DNA of 41,410 bases, taken from Gluconacetobacter takamatsuzukensis. GTDB taxonomy: Bacteria > Pseudomonadota > Alphaproteobacteria > Acetobacterales > Acetobacteraceae. Below the pieces are notes generated by a model. That model saw only the letters and a program-made list of their open reading frames with translations. It ran no database searches and was not told the DNA's origin. The translations under genes were made by a program, and so were the position numbers. Shown in pieces: positions 31,717 to 40,524 of the stretch (its first letter is position 1; every line of letters begins with the position of its first letter). Location: contig NZ_JABEQK010000019.1 in the NCBI RefSeq assembly GCF_014174275.1, forward strand, positions 1-41,410, given 5' to 3'.

Positions 31717-33468
31717 ATGCTGAAGCGGAGAACGATGCTGGGCGGGGCAGTCGCGGGGGCCGGCATGCTCATGATCGGACGATCGCACGCGGCATCCGGT
31801 GTCCGGCCCGCGGGAAGGCAGCCATGGTGGAAAGAGGCCGTCATCTATGAAATCTATCCTCGTTCGTTTCGGGATTCGAACGGCGACGGGATCGGCGATC
31901 TTCCAGGCATTCTCGAAAAACTGCCCTATATTCGCGATCTTGGCGTGGATACGATCTGGCTCGCGCCGATCTTCCAATCCCCTAATCGCGATAACGGCTA
32001 CGATATCAGCGATTATCGGGCGATCATGCCCGAATTCGGGACCATGGATGATTTCGACAGGCTGATGGCCAAGGCATCCTCTCTCGGCCTGCGTATCATC
32101 CTCGATCTGGTCGTCAATCATACCAGCGACCAGCATCCATGGTTTCAGAAAAGCCGCGCCGCGAAAGACAGTCCCTATCGCGATTACTATATCTGGCGCG
32201 ATACCCCGCAGGGCCATCCGCCCAATAACTGGCCCTCGGTCTGGGGCGGCAGCGCCTGGGCATCCGATCCGGCGACCGGAAGCAGCTACCTTCATCTCTT
32301 CTCCCCACAACAGCCCGACCTGAACTGGGATAATCCAGCCGTTCGTGAGGAGGTTTTCTCCATCATGAAATTCTGGCTGGACAAGGGGGTCGCGGGATTC
32401 CGCATGGATGTCATCACCATGATTTCCAAAATTCCCTCTTTCCGCGACATGACGCCCGAAGAACTGAAAGCGCCGGAATATGTCTATGCGGCAGGCCCGC
32501 ATCTGCACGCATATCTACGCGAGATGAACGATCGTGTTCTCTCCCATTACGACGTCATGACCGTAGGCGAGGCATACGGCATGCGCGCCCGGGATATCCC
32601 CCTGTTCACGGACAGCGCGCGCCGGGAACTCGATATGGTCTTCGCGTTCGACATCGTGCATGTCGACCGGCAGGGTTGGCGCAAGATCGACTGGCCGCTC
32701 TCCAAACTGAAGCAGGTCTACGCGGCAGCCGGAAAACCGCGCTCACCCGATTCATGGAATACGGTCTTCCTCGACAATCACGACCAGCCACGCGCCGTTT
32801 CCCGCTTCGGCAACGACAGCCCGCCGTTTCGCGAGGCCTCGGCCAAGGCGATTGCGACCATGCTTCTCACCCAGTGCGGCACTCCCTTCATCTATCAGGG
32901 CGAAGAACTGGGCATGACCAATCTTCCGTTCAGCGGCGTGGAAGATTTCGACGATGTGCAGGTTCCTATCCAGTGGGAAGCGCGCGTAAAGCGCCAGGGG
33001 GTAGATCCGGATGCGTTTCTCGAAAGCCTGAAGGACATGGGCCGCGACAATGCGCGAAGCCCCATGCAGTGGGATGCCACGCGGAACGCCGGATTCACCA
33101 CGGCGAACAGACCGTGGTTTCGGGTCAATCCGAATTATACCGAAATCAACGCCCAAGCCTGCATGCAGGACCCGAACTCGGTCTACCATTACTTCCAGGC
33201 TCTTCTTGCGCTGCGTCGTAAATATCCGGCATTGATCCATGGCACTTATCAGGACCTGGATCCCGATCACCATGCGGTCTTCCTCTACGCCCGCGAACTC
33301 GGCAGAAGCAGGCTTCTGATCCTGATGAACATGTCGGACCGGGGCTTTACCTATGAATCCTCGTCTCTGACCAGGGCATCGCTTCTGATCTCCAACATGC
33401 AACACCGTGGTGCAACGCAGGGGGTAACATGGCTGGAACCATGGGAGGCACGCATCTATCGGGCCTGA
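31717..33468 (+). CDS. Exported GH13 alpha-glucosidase
   Basis: The 583-residue protein has a Tat-like signal (MLKRRTMLGGAVAGAGMLMI), so a periplasmic location is likely. The GH13 barrel is evident: YEIYPRSFRDSNGDGIGDLPGI, DLVVNHTSDQHPWF (region I), GFRMDVI with the nucleophile Asp (region II), TVGEAYG with the acid Glu (region III) and FLDNHDQPR (region IV). NGDGIGDL is the calcium-site type loop of oligo-1,6-glucosidase/sucrose-isomerase relatives. The RLDRD product motif of sucrose isomerases is not seen, which favours hydrolysis. Exact substrate is open. It converges on the mutase gene. Confidence 0.88.
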   Translation: MLKRRTMLGGAVAGAGMLMIGRSHAASGVRPAGRQPWWKEAVIYEIYPRSFRDSNGDGIGDLPGILEKLPYIRDLGVDTIWLAPIFQSPNRDNGYDISDYRAIMPEFGTMDDFDRLMAKASSLGLRIILDLVVNHTSDQHPWFQKSRAAKDSPYRDYYIWRDTPQGHPPNNWPSVWGGSAWASDPATGSSYLHLFSPQQPDLNWDNPAVREEVFSIMKFWLDKGVAGFRMDVITMISKIPSFRDMTPEELKAPEYVYAAGPHLHAYLREMNDRVLSHYDVMTVGEAYGMRARDIPLFTDSARRELDMVFAFDIVHVDRQGWRKIDWPLSKLKQVYAAAGKPRSPDSWNTVFLDNHDQPRAVSRFGNDSPPFREASAKAIATMLLTQCGTPFIYQGEELGMTNLPFSGVEDFDDVQVPIQWEARVKRQGVDPDAFLESLKDMGRDNARSPMQWDATRNAGFTTANRPWFRVNPNYTEINAQACMQDPNSVYHYFQALLALRRKYPALIHGTYQDLDPDHHAVFLYARELGRSRLLILMNMSDRGFTYESSSLTRASLLISNMQHRGATQGVTWLEPWEARIYRA

Positions 33469-33484
33469 CCCCGACATGAGACAT

Positions 33485-33503
33485 CCGCCGCAAGGGGCGG
33501 CGG
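33485..33503. terminator. Short hairpin between convergent genes
   Basis: CCGCCGC (33485-33491) and GCGGCGG (33497-33503) with a 5-nt loop lie in the 42-bp gap between the convergent glucosidase and mutase genes. It could end transcription from both sides. The stem is short and no U-run is present. Confidence 0.5.
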
Positions 33504-33510
33504 TCCCGGC

Positions 33511-34986
33511 TTATGAACGTTCTTTCCAGACGCTGACGGCATCGATGCCCGTCTTCAGCAGCGCCGCCGCACGCTCCGGCGTATCGGCCTCGACATAGAC
33601 GCGCAGTTCCGGCGCGTTGCCCGAGGGGCGCAGATGGATGATCTCGCCATTGGCGAAGGTCATGCGCAGCCCGTCCGTCCGGTCGACATGCGCCAGGTCG
33701 CCCGGCGTGTCGATAAAGCCCAGCCCCACGGCACCCTCGGCCGGATTCCCGCCCAGCTTTTCGATTTCCGCCTGGCTCTGCGCGGTCGGCATGTTCTCCA
33801 GCCGGTCGCTGAGCGTAAAGCGCGGCGGCAGCGTGCCGACAAGGGCGGCAAGGCCGGTGCCTTCCCGACGGGCGGCAACCAGCGCGCACAGCATCGGCAG
33901 CACGGCATCGCGCGTCGGCAGCGCCTGCAGCGTGCGCCCATTCTGCGGGATATCGGTCGCCAGCAGGAAGCCGCCATTGGCCTCGTAGCCGACCGAGGGC
34001 GTGATGCCGGCCCCGGCGGCCTCGGTCATGGCGGCGACGACGAAGGGCGACCCGATCCGGGTGCGCCGGACATCCCGCGCAAAGCCGCTCTTCTCCAGCG
34101 CTGTATTGCTGCTGACGGGCGTGGTGACGGAGGCAGCGCCGAGAAAGCGCGCGGCGAGGATGCCCAGCACATCCCCCCGCAGCCAGTTGCCCCGCGCATC
34201 GGCCAGCAGAGGGCGGTCGGAATCGCCGTCGGTGGTCAGGATGGCATCCAGCGTGCCGCCGGCCGCCCAGTCGCGGGCAAGGGCGGCATCCTCGGGGCGC
34301 ACGGCCTCGGTGTCGACGGGGATGAAGCTCTCCGCGCGGCCCAGCGGCACAGCCGTGCCGCCCAGCGCCTCGACCACCTGCACCAGCACGTCGCGGCCGA
34401 CGGCGGAATGCTGGTAGACGCCCAATGTCAGGCCCGACAGCGCGTCCGGGCCGAAGAAGGCCCGATAGCGCGCGACATAGGCGGGGACGATATCGGTGGG
34501 CCGGGGCAGTTCAATGGGCACGACCAGGGCGCCATGCGCATCGAACCAGCCGTCCGGCAGCGTCGCATCCAGCGTCCGCATGGCGGCTTCGTCGGATTTC
34601 AGAAACTCGCCGCACGCGCGGTTGAACTTGATCCCGTTGCGGTCGGCGGGGATATGGCTGCCCGTGACCATCAGCGACGGATATCCGTGCGCGAACGCAT
34701 GCAGGCACAGCGCCGGGGTGGGGACAAAGCCGCAGAAGACCGGCTCGCCCTGCATATGCCGGATGGCGGCCACGCAGGCGCGCAGGATGCGGGGCGTGCT
34801 GGGCCGCAGGTCGCCCGCCACCGCAACCGGCGTGCCGGGCGCGAACTCGCCGAGGTTCGCGAGATGCCGCAGATAGCCGACAGTATAGGCAAAGCAGACC
34901 GCATCGGTCATCGCGGTCACAAGCCCCCGGGCGCCGCTGGTGCCAAAGGCAACGCCGGACTGAGTCATCCACTCGGCTATCTTCAT
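33511..34986 (-). CDS. Phosphomannomutase/phosphoglucomutase
   Basis: The 491-residue alpha-D-phosphohexomutase interconverts hexose 6- and 1-phosphates. Phosphoserine loop TGSHIPADRNGIKF (Ser at about residue 109), metal loop TTDGDSDRPL, sugar-specificity loop GYEANGGF and phosphate-binding loop RPSGNAPELRVY are all present. The product feeds nucleotide-sugar synthesis, such as dTDP-rhamnose (rml genes at 39.6-41.4 kb) or GDP-mannose. The gene stands alone on the minus strand. The 154 bp upstream (34987-35140) hold no gene I can support. Confidence 0.9.
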   Translation of the reverse strand: MKIAEWMTQSGVAFGTSGARGLVTAMTDAVCFAYTVGYLRHLANLGEFAPGTPVAVAGDLRPSTPRILRACVAAIRHMQGEPVFCGFVPTPALCLHAFAHGYPSLMVTGSHIPADRNGIKFNRACGEFLKSDEAAMRTLDATLPDGWFDAHGALVVPIELPRPTDIVPAYVARYRAFFGPDALSGLTLGVYQHSAVGRDVLVQVVEALGGTAVPLGRAESFIPVDTEAVRPEDAALARDWAAGGTLDAILTTDGDSDRPLLADARGNWLRGDVLGILAARFLGAASVTTPVSSNTALEKSGFARDVRRTRIGSPFVVAAMTEAAGAGITPSVGYEANGGFLLATDIPQNGRTLQALPTRDAVLPMLCALVAARREGTGLAALVGTLPPRFTLSDRLENMPTAQSQAEIEKLGGNPAEGAVGLGFIDTPGDLAHVDRTDGLRMTFANGEIIHLRPSGNAPELRVYVEADTPERAAALLKTGIDAVSVWKERS

Positions 34987-35140
34987 TGAGACTCTCTCTC
35001 GAACAGAGACGATGCGAACAGAGACGACGATCCGTCATCGCATCCCGCAAAAACCATTTTCGGCAAACGCGCGATACGGGCAACGTTTCCGTGCGGCGTC
35101 GAAGCTTTTGAAACGATCTCCGCACCCGGCCCCTGTACCA

Positions 35141-35569
35141 TCAGCCTGAAATATCGTCCATTCCAGCCTGCGCGGCATCGTCCCCCTCGTCGTGCAGCAG
35201 GCGACTTGGCCAGCCGATGCGCACAAGCAGGTCGTCGGGGCCGTTGAGGGCGAATTCGTACATGCCCCACTCTGTATGGCGGGGTGCCTTTACCGCGCCG
35301 AGGATGGCATTCCCCGCCGCTTCGGCCAACCGGTCGACGCGGGCGGTCGAAAGATAGACGCCGAACGGGTTTCGCCCCGCCACCAGCCATCCGGCAATGG
35401 CAGGCTGAAGATGGATCGTCGCGCCGTCGGCATCGGAGAGGATGCGATAATCCGTGGGGTTTTCACCAGCGGGGCCGAAGAAACCCAGCCCGTTCCACCA
35501 GCGTTCCGCCGCATCGATGTCGGTGCAGGGAATGATGGCGCTGACGCGGCTGGCGGGCGGACTGCGCAT
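35141..35569 (-). CDS. VOC-family (glyoxalase/bleomycin-resistance-like) protein
   Basis: 142 residues with the single-domain VOC pattern: VSAIIPCTDIDAAERWWNGLGF at the start, ATIHLQPA, GVYLSTARVDRLAEAAGN and EFALNGPDDLLVRIGWP near the end. Known relatives bind metals and act on small electrophiles or sequester drugs; no substrate can be named. The ATG at 35569 overlaps the crcB stop (TGATG), so it is the third gene of the usp-crcB-VOC operon and presumably shares fluoride control. Confidence 0.8.
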   Translation of the reverse strand: MRSPPASRVSAIIPCTDIDAAERWWNGLGFFGPAGENPTDYRILSDADGATIHLQPAIAGWLVAGRNPFGVYLSTARVDRLAEAAGNAILGAVKAPRHTEWGMYEFALNGPDDLLVRIGWPSRLLHDEGDDAAQAGMDDISG

Positions 35570-35988
35570 CAGGGCTCTCCCGATGCCGGGCGGGGCGGGG
35601 TGAGCGCCTGGGCGGCAACATACCCCGCCGTCACGCTCGCCATGCCCAGCGTGACGGACAGCACGATATTGAGCAGCGCGCGCCCCGGCGCCCCGCCGCG
35701 CAGCAGGTCCAGCGTCTGGAGCGTGAACGAGGAAAAGGTCGTGTATCCGCCGCAGATGCCCACCATGAACATCAGCCGTGCGGTATCGGACACCTGGAAG
35801 CGCGCATTGCCCAGCGTCAGCGTGCCGAAGAACGCGATGGCGAACGAGCCGCTCATGTTGATCAGGATCGTTCCCCACGGAAGGGTCTGGCTGATCCGCG
35901 CGGTCGCCAGCCCGACCCAGTAGCGCATCAGGGTTCCGCAGGCACCGGCAAGGGCGATGCCCAGGGTCGTCACAAGGTTGGAATTCAT
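35569..35988 (-). CDS. crcB: Fluoride channel CrcB/Fluc
   Basis: A 139-residue inner-membrane fluoride exporter that works as a dual-topology dimer. Signature stretches: AGACGTLMRYWVG, PWGTILINMSGSFAIAFFGTL (central Asn) and GICGGYTTFSSFTLQTLDLL with the Phe/Ser/Thr fluoride path. Four hydrophobic segments and length match the family. It overlaps the universal stress gene (ATGA) and the VOC gene. A fluoride riboswitch lies upstream of the operon at about 36917-36985, giving a clear mode of regulation. Confidence 0.95.
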   Translation of the reverse strand: MNSNLVTTLGIALAGACGTLMRYWVGLATARISQTLPWGTILINMSGSFAIAFFGTLTLGNARFQVSDTARLMFMVGICGGYTTFSSFTLQTLDLLRGGAPGRALLNIVLSVTLGMASVTAGYVAAQALTPPRPASGEP

Positions 35989-36833
35989 GCGATAGAGTCT
36001 TCGAAGCCGTGATGACAGGTCAGGATCGGGAGCGTGGCGTGGGCGAACAGGTCGCGCGTCGGCCCGCCGAACAGCCATTCGACGAAGCGCGAATGCGTAT
36101 AGGCGCCCATGATCAGCAGGTCGCCCCCGGCGGTCAGCGCATGGGCGCGGATCTCCTCGCCCATCCGCTCGCGCGGGGCGGTGAAGCGGTCGATCGTGAC
36201 CGGAACGCCGCGCGCGGCCAGCATCCGCGCCCACTCCGGCGACGCATCCTCCGTCTCGTGCTCCGAACCGATCACGAAAGTGACATGCCCGGCCGATTCC
36301 AGAAGCGGCCGGGCCAGGTCCAGCGCCCGGTCGAGCGCGGGCGAGGGCGCCCAGGCGACGATCGGGCGCAGGCCCACGGTGTCGTATGCCTGCAAGGGGG
36401 CGACAAGGACGGGTGCCCCGGCATCGTACAGCGCCCCGGCAAGAGCCTGCCCGACATCGTCCCGGTCATCGGCGCGCGGGCGGCTGACGACCACCAGGCC
36501 GGCCTCCCGGGCCTCATGGGTCACGATCCTGCGGATATCGCCGGCGGTCTCGACCCATCCGGCCCGGGCGGCCAGCGGGTCGCCGGCCGCGTCGCTCCAG
36601 TCGCGGGCGATGTCGTGCAGCTGCTTCGCACGGCCGGCGACCTGCCGGGCGAATGCTTTCCGCCGCGCGGGCGTGGGCATGCCTTCGTCGGGCGCCTGAA
36701 AGGCCGGGTCGGTCATCGGCCGGGGATGCAGCAGCCGGATTTCGCGCGCGTTCAGCCGCCGGGCCATGTCTCCGGCGGCCCGGAGGGTGAACAGGGCCGT
36801 CTCCGGCCGGTCCAGAATGGCGAGTATGCGCAT
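35985..36833 (-). CDS. Tandem universal stress protein (UspA family)
   Basis: A 282-residue protein with two Usp-like halves. The second half ends with the ATP-binding-like pattern LLIMGAYTHSRFVEWLFGGPTRDLFAHATLPILTCH, matching G-2x-G-9x-G(S/T). In the first, MRILAILDRPETALFTLRAAGDMARRL opens the fold. ATG at 36833 is chosen because GGAGGGG lies 5 bp upstream; an ATG at 36884 is in frame but weak. First gene after the fluoride riboswitch, overlapping crcB (ATGA), which links a stress protein to fluoride response. Confidence 0.85.
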   Translation of the reverse strand: MRILAILDRPETALFTLRAAGDMARRLNAREIRLLHPRPMTDPAFQAPDEGMPTPARRKAFARQVAGRAKQLHDIARDWSDAAGDPLAARAGWVETAGDIRRIVTHEAREAGLVVVSRPRADDRDDVGQALAGALYDAGAPVLVAPLQAYDTVGLRPIVAWAPSPALDRALDLARPLLESAGHVTFVIGSEHETEDASPEWARMLAARGVPVTIDRFTAPRERMGEEIRAHALTAGGDLLIMGAYTHSRFVEWLFGGPTRDLFAHATLPILTCHHGFEDSIA

Positions 36834-36916
36834 CGGCGGCCCCTCCGTCGCCGATTCCGGGGCAATCGTGGAACAGGCGCACATGGACGGATTCCTCCCT
36901 TCACGCCCTGTCGGGC

Positions 36917-36985
36917 CGGGTAGGAATCATCAGCCCGGTGGCGGGCGGTTCGACCCGTGCGGGGTCAGGCAGAATCCATTGCCGG
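36917..36985 (-). ncRNA. Fluoride riboswitch (crcB motif)
   Basis: On the minus strand, GGCAATGGATTCTGCC (36983-36968) is followed about 35 nt later by GCTGATGATTCCTAC (36934-36920). These are the two conserved halves of the crcB motif: the GGC-atgg-n-tc-GCC hairpin and the 3' GCTGATGA-n-nCCTAC strand. The pseudoknot between GGATT and ATTCC can form with one mismatch. It lies about 85 nt before the usp start and leads into usp-crcB-VOC, the canonical context. Fluoride binding is known to turn on downstream genes. Whether it acts on transcription or translation is not clear; no U-run terminator is visible. Confidence 0.9.
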
Positions 36986-37041
36986 CCCTCAGCAGGCCAC
37001 CGGGGCCGCCTTCCTGTCAAGTCTCGCGGACCGGCACGTCG

Positions 37042-37073
37042 CGCGGCCGGCGGCGCAGGCGCCGCCGGCCGCG
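37042..37073 (-). terminator. 14-bp GC-only hairpin after the TonB receptor gene
   Basis: CGCGGCCGGCGGCG (37042-37055) pairs exactly with 37060-37073 around a CAGG loop, 4 bp after the receptor stop on the minus strand. Very stable, no U-run. It separates the receptor gene from the fluoride operon downstream. Confidence 0.7.
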
Positions 37074-37077
37074 TGGG

Positions 37078-39438
37078 TCAGAAACGCTGCTCGATGCCGG
37101 TCAGGATGGTGCGGCGCAGGCCGTATTGCGGCGCGCCGACGCCGATGCCGGTGCCGCTGCGCAGTTCGTAGCGCTTGTCGAACAGGTTGATCACGTCCAG
37201 CCGCAACTGGGTGCGCTTGAGGAACGGGATATGGAACAGATCCTGGAACGACTGCACGGCAGACAGGTTGAACGTCGCATATTGCGGGATCACGCCCCCG
37301 TTGGGGATGTCGCTGTCCTGGCGCAGGCCGCTGCCATAGACCATGGTGGCCGACAGGCGCAGCGGGTGGCCGGTCCTGTAGAAGGCGGTGTAGCTGCCTC
37401 CGGCCGACGCGGTCCAGCGCTGGTCATGGTCCAGATGAATCCACCGGTGCTGGATATAGGCCAGCTCGTCGGGGTCGAAATTCCACTGGGCGGTGGTGAT
37501 GTCCTTGCCGATCGCCCGCGACCAGGCAAAATTGCCATAGACGCTGAAGGGCCCGCGCGTGTAATCGGTGGCGAATTCGTAGCCATGTACCTGCCCGCGC
37601 CGGTAATTGAAGGCGGAAAGGATGATGGGCGACCCGAACTGGCCCTCATCGATCAGGTTCTTGGCCAGCTTCAGATAGGCATCGAACGATGCGTGCCATC
37701 CGGGCAGGATCTCCTGGGCGAAGCCGGCATCGAAATAATGATCGCGTTCCGCCTTGACGGTGGTGTCCTGCAACGTGGCCGGCGCCGCCGAGGTATTGGC
37801 GAACTTGTTCAGCGACGTGCCCCCCACCAGCTCGAACGGCGGCGGCGTGAAATAGCGCGAATAGCCGGCATGGAACGTCCCGCCATGCCAGGGCTGGTAG
37901 ACGATGTTGATGCGCGGGCTGACCTGCTTGGAATGGGTATATTCGTCCACCCCGTCGAAACGCAGCCCGTAATTGACGGTCAGGTTGCGCACCGGGTGCC
38001 ATTCGTCCTGAGCATACAAGCCATAGAGCCACCCGGTGCGGCCATTGCCGTCATGGACCGAAAGCGGCTGGTCGCCAAAGATCGCGTTGCCGTCCGCATC
38101 CGTTCCGGTCTGCGGATAGACGGTCGAATCCGTCTTGGAGATATTGCGTTCGACATAGATCTGGTAGCCGAAGCGCACCGTATGCTGCGCGCCCGCATGC
38201 CAGGTGACATCGGTCTGCGAACCGGACGAGAAGACCGAGCGCTGGGCGCGCTGGGCAATGCCGTTATAGACCAGGTCGCCCAGCGGGTCCGGCGAATAGC
38301 CCAGCGAACTGTAGCGGACCACGGCCGAGCTTTGCAGGCTGATATTCCCCATATCCTTCTGTAGCGACAGGATGCCGAAATCGGTGATCTGCTTCTGGCG
38401 CTCGTTCAGGCTGGCACTGTCGACGCTGCCGTACAGATTCTGCGACAGCGCGCTGTCCAGGAAGGACGGGTTGGCAAACTGCCTCTGCTGGCCAGGATTG
38501 TTCGGAAGCTGGTATTCGGCGTTCGACACGCCGGCCGTCAGGCTGATGCGCGTATTCTCATCGGCCGTGTAGCGCAGATGGCCCAGGAAATGGTACTGGT
38601 TCGTCAGGTCGTGCAGGGCATTGAAATCCGGCGTCGGGTTTTCCACCCCCACGCGGTCATGCACGAAATCGGCGGTCGCGAAATAATCCCATTTTCCGGC
38701 ATGGCCGCCATATTGCAGCGACGGAAAGAAGTAATCGCGCGCCCCGCCATAGATCGACACGTCGCCGCCCGGGTCGGCGCTGCCGGTCTTGGTCGTGATG
38801 TCGATCACGCCGGCCTGCAGAAAGCCGTATTCGCTGGGCAGCGCGCCCGTGGTCAGCGCCATGGAATGGGCAAAGCGCGTCATCAGCGTCTGGCCGAACA
38901 CGCTCATCCCCTCGGGCAGTTCCACGCCGTCCAGGCGGAACTGCACCTCGTTATGGTCGCCGCGGATATGGATCTGGCCGTAACTGTCCTGCGCCACGCC
39001 CGGGGCCTGCAACAGGACCGAATTCAGCGGCGCATTGTCGCCGCCGGGAATGGTCTCGATATCGCGCCGCGTGAAGCGATAGGTCGTGGCCCCCGTCGCG
39101 GATTGCAGGGCCGCGCGCGTCACGTCCAGATGCGCGTTGACCAGGATATGCTCCTCATTGGCGGCGGTCGCCTCCACGGTGCCGTCAGGCAGCACCCGGT
39201 CGGCCGCACCCGCCGCACCGAAGGTCGAGCGGGACGACGCCCCCTGCGACGCATTCGTGCCCGGGGCAGGCTTCGAAGCCGGGGCAGACGTAGCAGAGGT
39301 GGCGGACGTAGCAGACGTAGTGGATGTGGCGGAGGACCGGGACGGATCGGGCGTGGCCGCACGAACTGCCTGAGGCAGGGCAAGTGCGGTTCCTGCCAGT
39401 AAAACGGCCGTGCGCAGCGCAGGTCGAGACGGGCTCAT
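37078..39438 (-). CDS. TonB-dependent outer-membrane receptor
   Basis: A 786-residue receptor with a signal peptide (MSPSRPALRTAVLLAGTALALPQAVRA) and a low-complexity Ser/Ala/Thr linker (ATSTTSATSATSATSA). The plug domain follows: RDIETIPGGDNAPLNSVLLQAPGV, IHIRGDHNEVQFRLDGVELPEG and EYGFLQAGVIDITTKTG. The barrel shows RLDVINLFDKRYELRSGTG and ends TILTGIEQRF with a terminal Phe, the BAM signal. ATG at 39438 has AGGA upstream. No clear TonB box or FecA-type signalling domain is seen; ligand unknown. The upstream gap (39442-39615) holds ATTATAAC on the minus strand as a possible -10. Confidence 0.9.
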   Translation of the reverse strand: MSPSRPALRTAVLLAGTALALPQAVRAATPDPSRSSATSTTSATSATSATSAPASKPAPGTNASQGASSRSTFGAAGAADRVLPDGTVEATAANEEHILVNAHLDVTRAALQSATGATTYRFTRRDIETIPGGDNAPLNSVLLQAPGVAQDSYGQIHIRGDHNEVQFRLDGVELPEGMSVFGQTLMTRFAHSMALTTGALPSEYGFLQAGVIDITTKTGSADPGGDVSIYGGARDYFFPSLQYGGHAGKWDYFATADFVHDRVGVENPTPDFNALHDLTNQYHFLGHLRYTADENTRISLTAGVSNAEYQLPNNPGQQRQFANPSFLDSALSQNLYGSVDSASLNERQKQITDFGILSLQKDMGNISLQSSAVVRYSSLGYSPDPLGDLVYNGIAQRAQRSVFSSGSQTDVTWHAGAQHTVRFGYQIYVERNISKTDSTVYPQTGTDADGNAIFGDQPLSVHDGNGRTGWLYGLYAQDEWHPVRNLTVNYGLRFDGVDEYTHSKQVSPRINIVYQPWHGGTFHAGYSRYFTPPPFELVGGTSLNKFANTSAAPATLQDTTVKAERDHYFDAGFAQEILPGWHASFDAYLKLAKNLIDEGQFGSPIILSAFNYRRGQVHGYEFATDYTRGPFSVYGNFAWSRAIGKDITTAQWNFDPDELAYIQHRWIHLDHDQRWTASAGGSYTAFYRTGHPLRLSATMVYGSGLRQDSDIPNGGVIPQYATFNLSAVQSFQDLFHIPFLKRTQLRLDVINLFDKRYELRSGTGIGVGAPQYGLRRTILTGIEQRF

Positions 39439-39538
39439 CAAGGCGATCCTGTTCGTATGAAAGCGTCCTCAGCCTGATAGATGGTATGTTATAATGTTGC
39501 AATTGATCGACGGAAAAAGACCGCATTGCGTGACAATA

Positions 39539-39556
39539 TGTTGTATATCTGCAACA
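39539..39556. promoter_or_regulatory. Operator-like inverted repeat in the TonB receptor promoter region
   Basis: TGTTG and CAACA flank TATATCTG (TGTTG-N8-CAACA), with partial symmetry continuing inward, about 100 bp upstream of the receptor start. It may bind a regulator. It is not a Fur box by eye. Confidence 0.35.
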
Positions 39557-39615
39557 GAAATCGCGCTCACCGGCCTGGACACAGGCACCACGCTGCGTCC
39601 AGGAACGCCGCCCCG

Positions 39616-40524
39616 TCAGGCCGGCGGCGTCTCGAGCGATCGGGCAACCACACGCGCAACGCTGTCGCGCCACCAGGGCAGACGGATGCCGAACACATCG
39701 TGCAGCCGGGTGCAGTCCAGTCGGGAATCCTGCGGCCGGGCGGCCGGGGTCGGCCAGTCGGCGGTGGCAATGGCCAGCACTTCCGGCATCGGCTGGCCGG
39801 CCCGCGCGGCCTCCTGCAACGCCGCCACGGCCAGCCCGTGCCAGCTCGTATCGCCGCTGCCGGCGGCATGGAACAGGCCGGCATAGGCATCGTGCCAGCC
39901 ATCCCGGTCGATCGTGTCGACGATCGCCAGAATGGCATCCGCCAGATCGTCGGCGCTGGTCGGGTTGCCATGCTGGTCGCCCACCACGCGCAGGACCGGG
40001 TTCTTCGCCCCGGCATTCAGCATGGTACGCACGAAATTGCGGCCATAGGGCGAATAGACCCACGAGGTGCGCAGGATGATCGCGCGGTCATGCGCCGCCA
40101 AAATCGCGCGTTCGCCTTCCGCCTTGCTGCGTCCATAGACGGTGCGGGGCGATGTCGGGTCGGTCTCGACATAAGGCGCGCCCTTGCTGCCGTCGAACAC
40201 ATAATCGGTCGAGACATGGATCAGCGGAATGCCGCGGTCGGCGCACAGCCGGGCCAGCAGGGCAGGGCCGTCGCGGTTGGCGCGCGCCGCCCCCTCGGGG
40301 TCGCTTTCCGCCGCATCCACCGCCGTCCAGGCGGCGGCGTTCACCACCAGGGCGGGGGCGTGTGCGGCAAACGCCGCCGCCAGCGTCTCCGGCCGGTCGA
40401 AATCAACGTCGGGCCGGCCGATGCAATGCAACCCGGCCCGGCCCGACCGTGCCAGCGCGGTGGCAAGCTGGCCCGACCGGCCGATGACCAGGATCGTGAA
40501 GGGCCGGGCCGGGGCGCCGGCCAT
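39616..40524 (-). CDS. rmlD: dTDP-4-dehydrorhamnose reductase
   Basis: This 302-residue SDR reduces dTDP-4-keto-L-rhamnose to dTDP-L-rhamnose. ILVIGRSGQLATAL is the RmlD-type nucleotide loop (G-x-x-GQL). VVNAAAWTAVDAAE, LIHVSTDYVFDG (catalytic Thr), YGRSKAEGE (YxxxK), LRTSWVYSPYGRNFVRTM and DQHGNPTSADDLA are all diagnostic. Its start overlaps the rmlC stop (TGATG). Rhamnose of this pathway goes into lipopolysaccharide or exopolysaccharide such as acetan-like polymers. Confidence 0.93.
   Translation of the reverse strand: MAGAPARPFTILVIGRSGQLATALARSGRAGLHCIGRPDVDFDRPETLAAAFAAHAPALVVNAAAWTAVDAAESDPEGAARANRDGPALLARLCADRGIPLIHVSTDYVFDGSKGAPYVETDPTSPRTVYGRSKAEGERAILAAHDRAIILRTSWVYSPYGRNFVRTMLNAGAKNPVLRVVGDQHGNPTSADDLADAILAIVDTIDRDGWHDAYAGLFHAAGSGDTSWHGLAVAALQEAARAGQPMPEVLAIATADWPTPAARPQDSRLDCTRLHDVFGIRLPWWRDSVARVVARSLETPPA

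Noticed and set aside
31717-33468. Sucrose isomerase
   Set aside because: The overall GH13 subfamily is similar, but the RLDRD-type product-determining motif is not present, so hydrolysis is the safer call.
33634-34989. Plus-strand open frame of 451 codons opposite the phosphohexomutase
   Set aside because: Composition is Gly/Arg/Gln-rich and it covers a gene with all mutase loops on the other strand.
36766-38364. Plus-strand open frame of 532 codons over the fluoride riboswitch and TonB receptor
   Set aside because: It is antisense to the receptor and riboswitch and has no ribosome-binding site or domain pattern.
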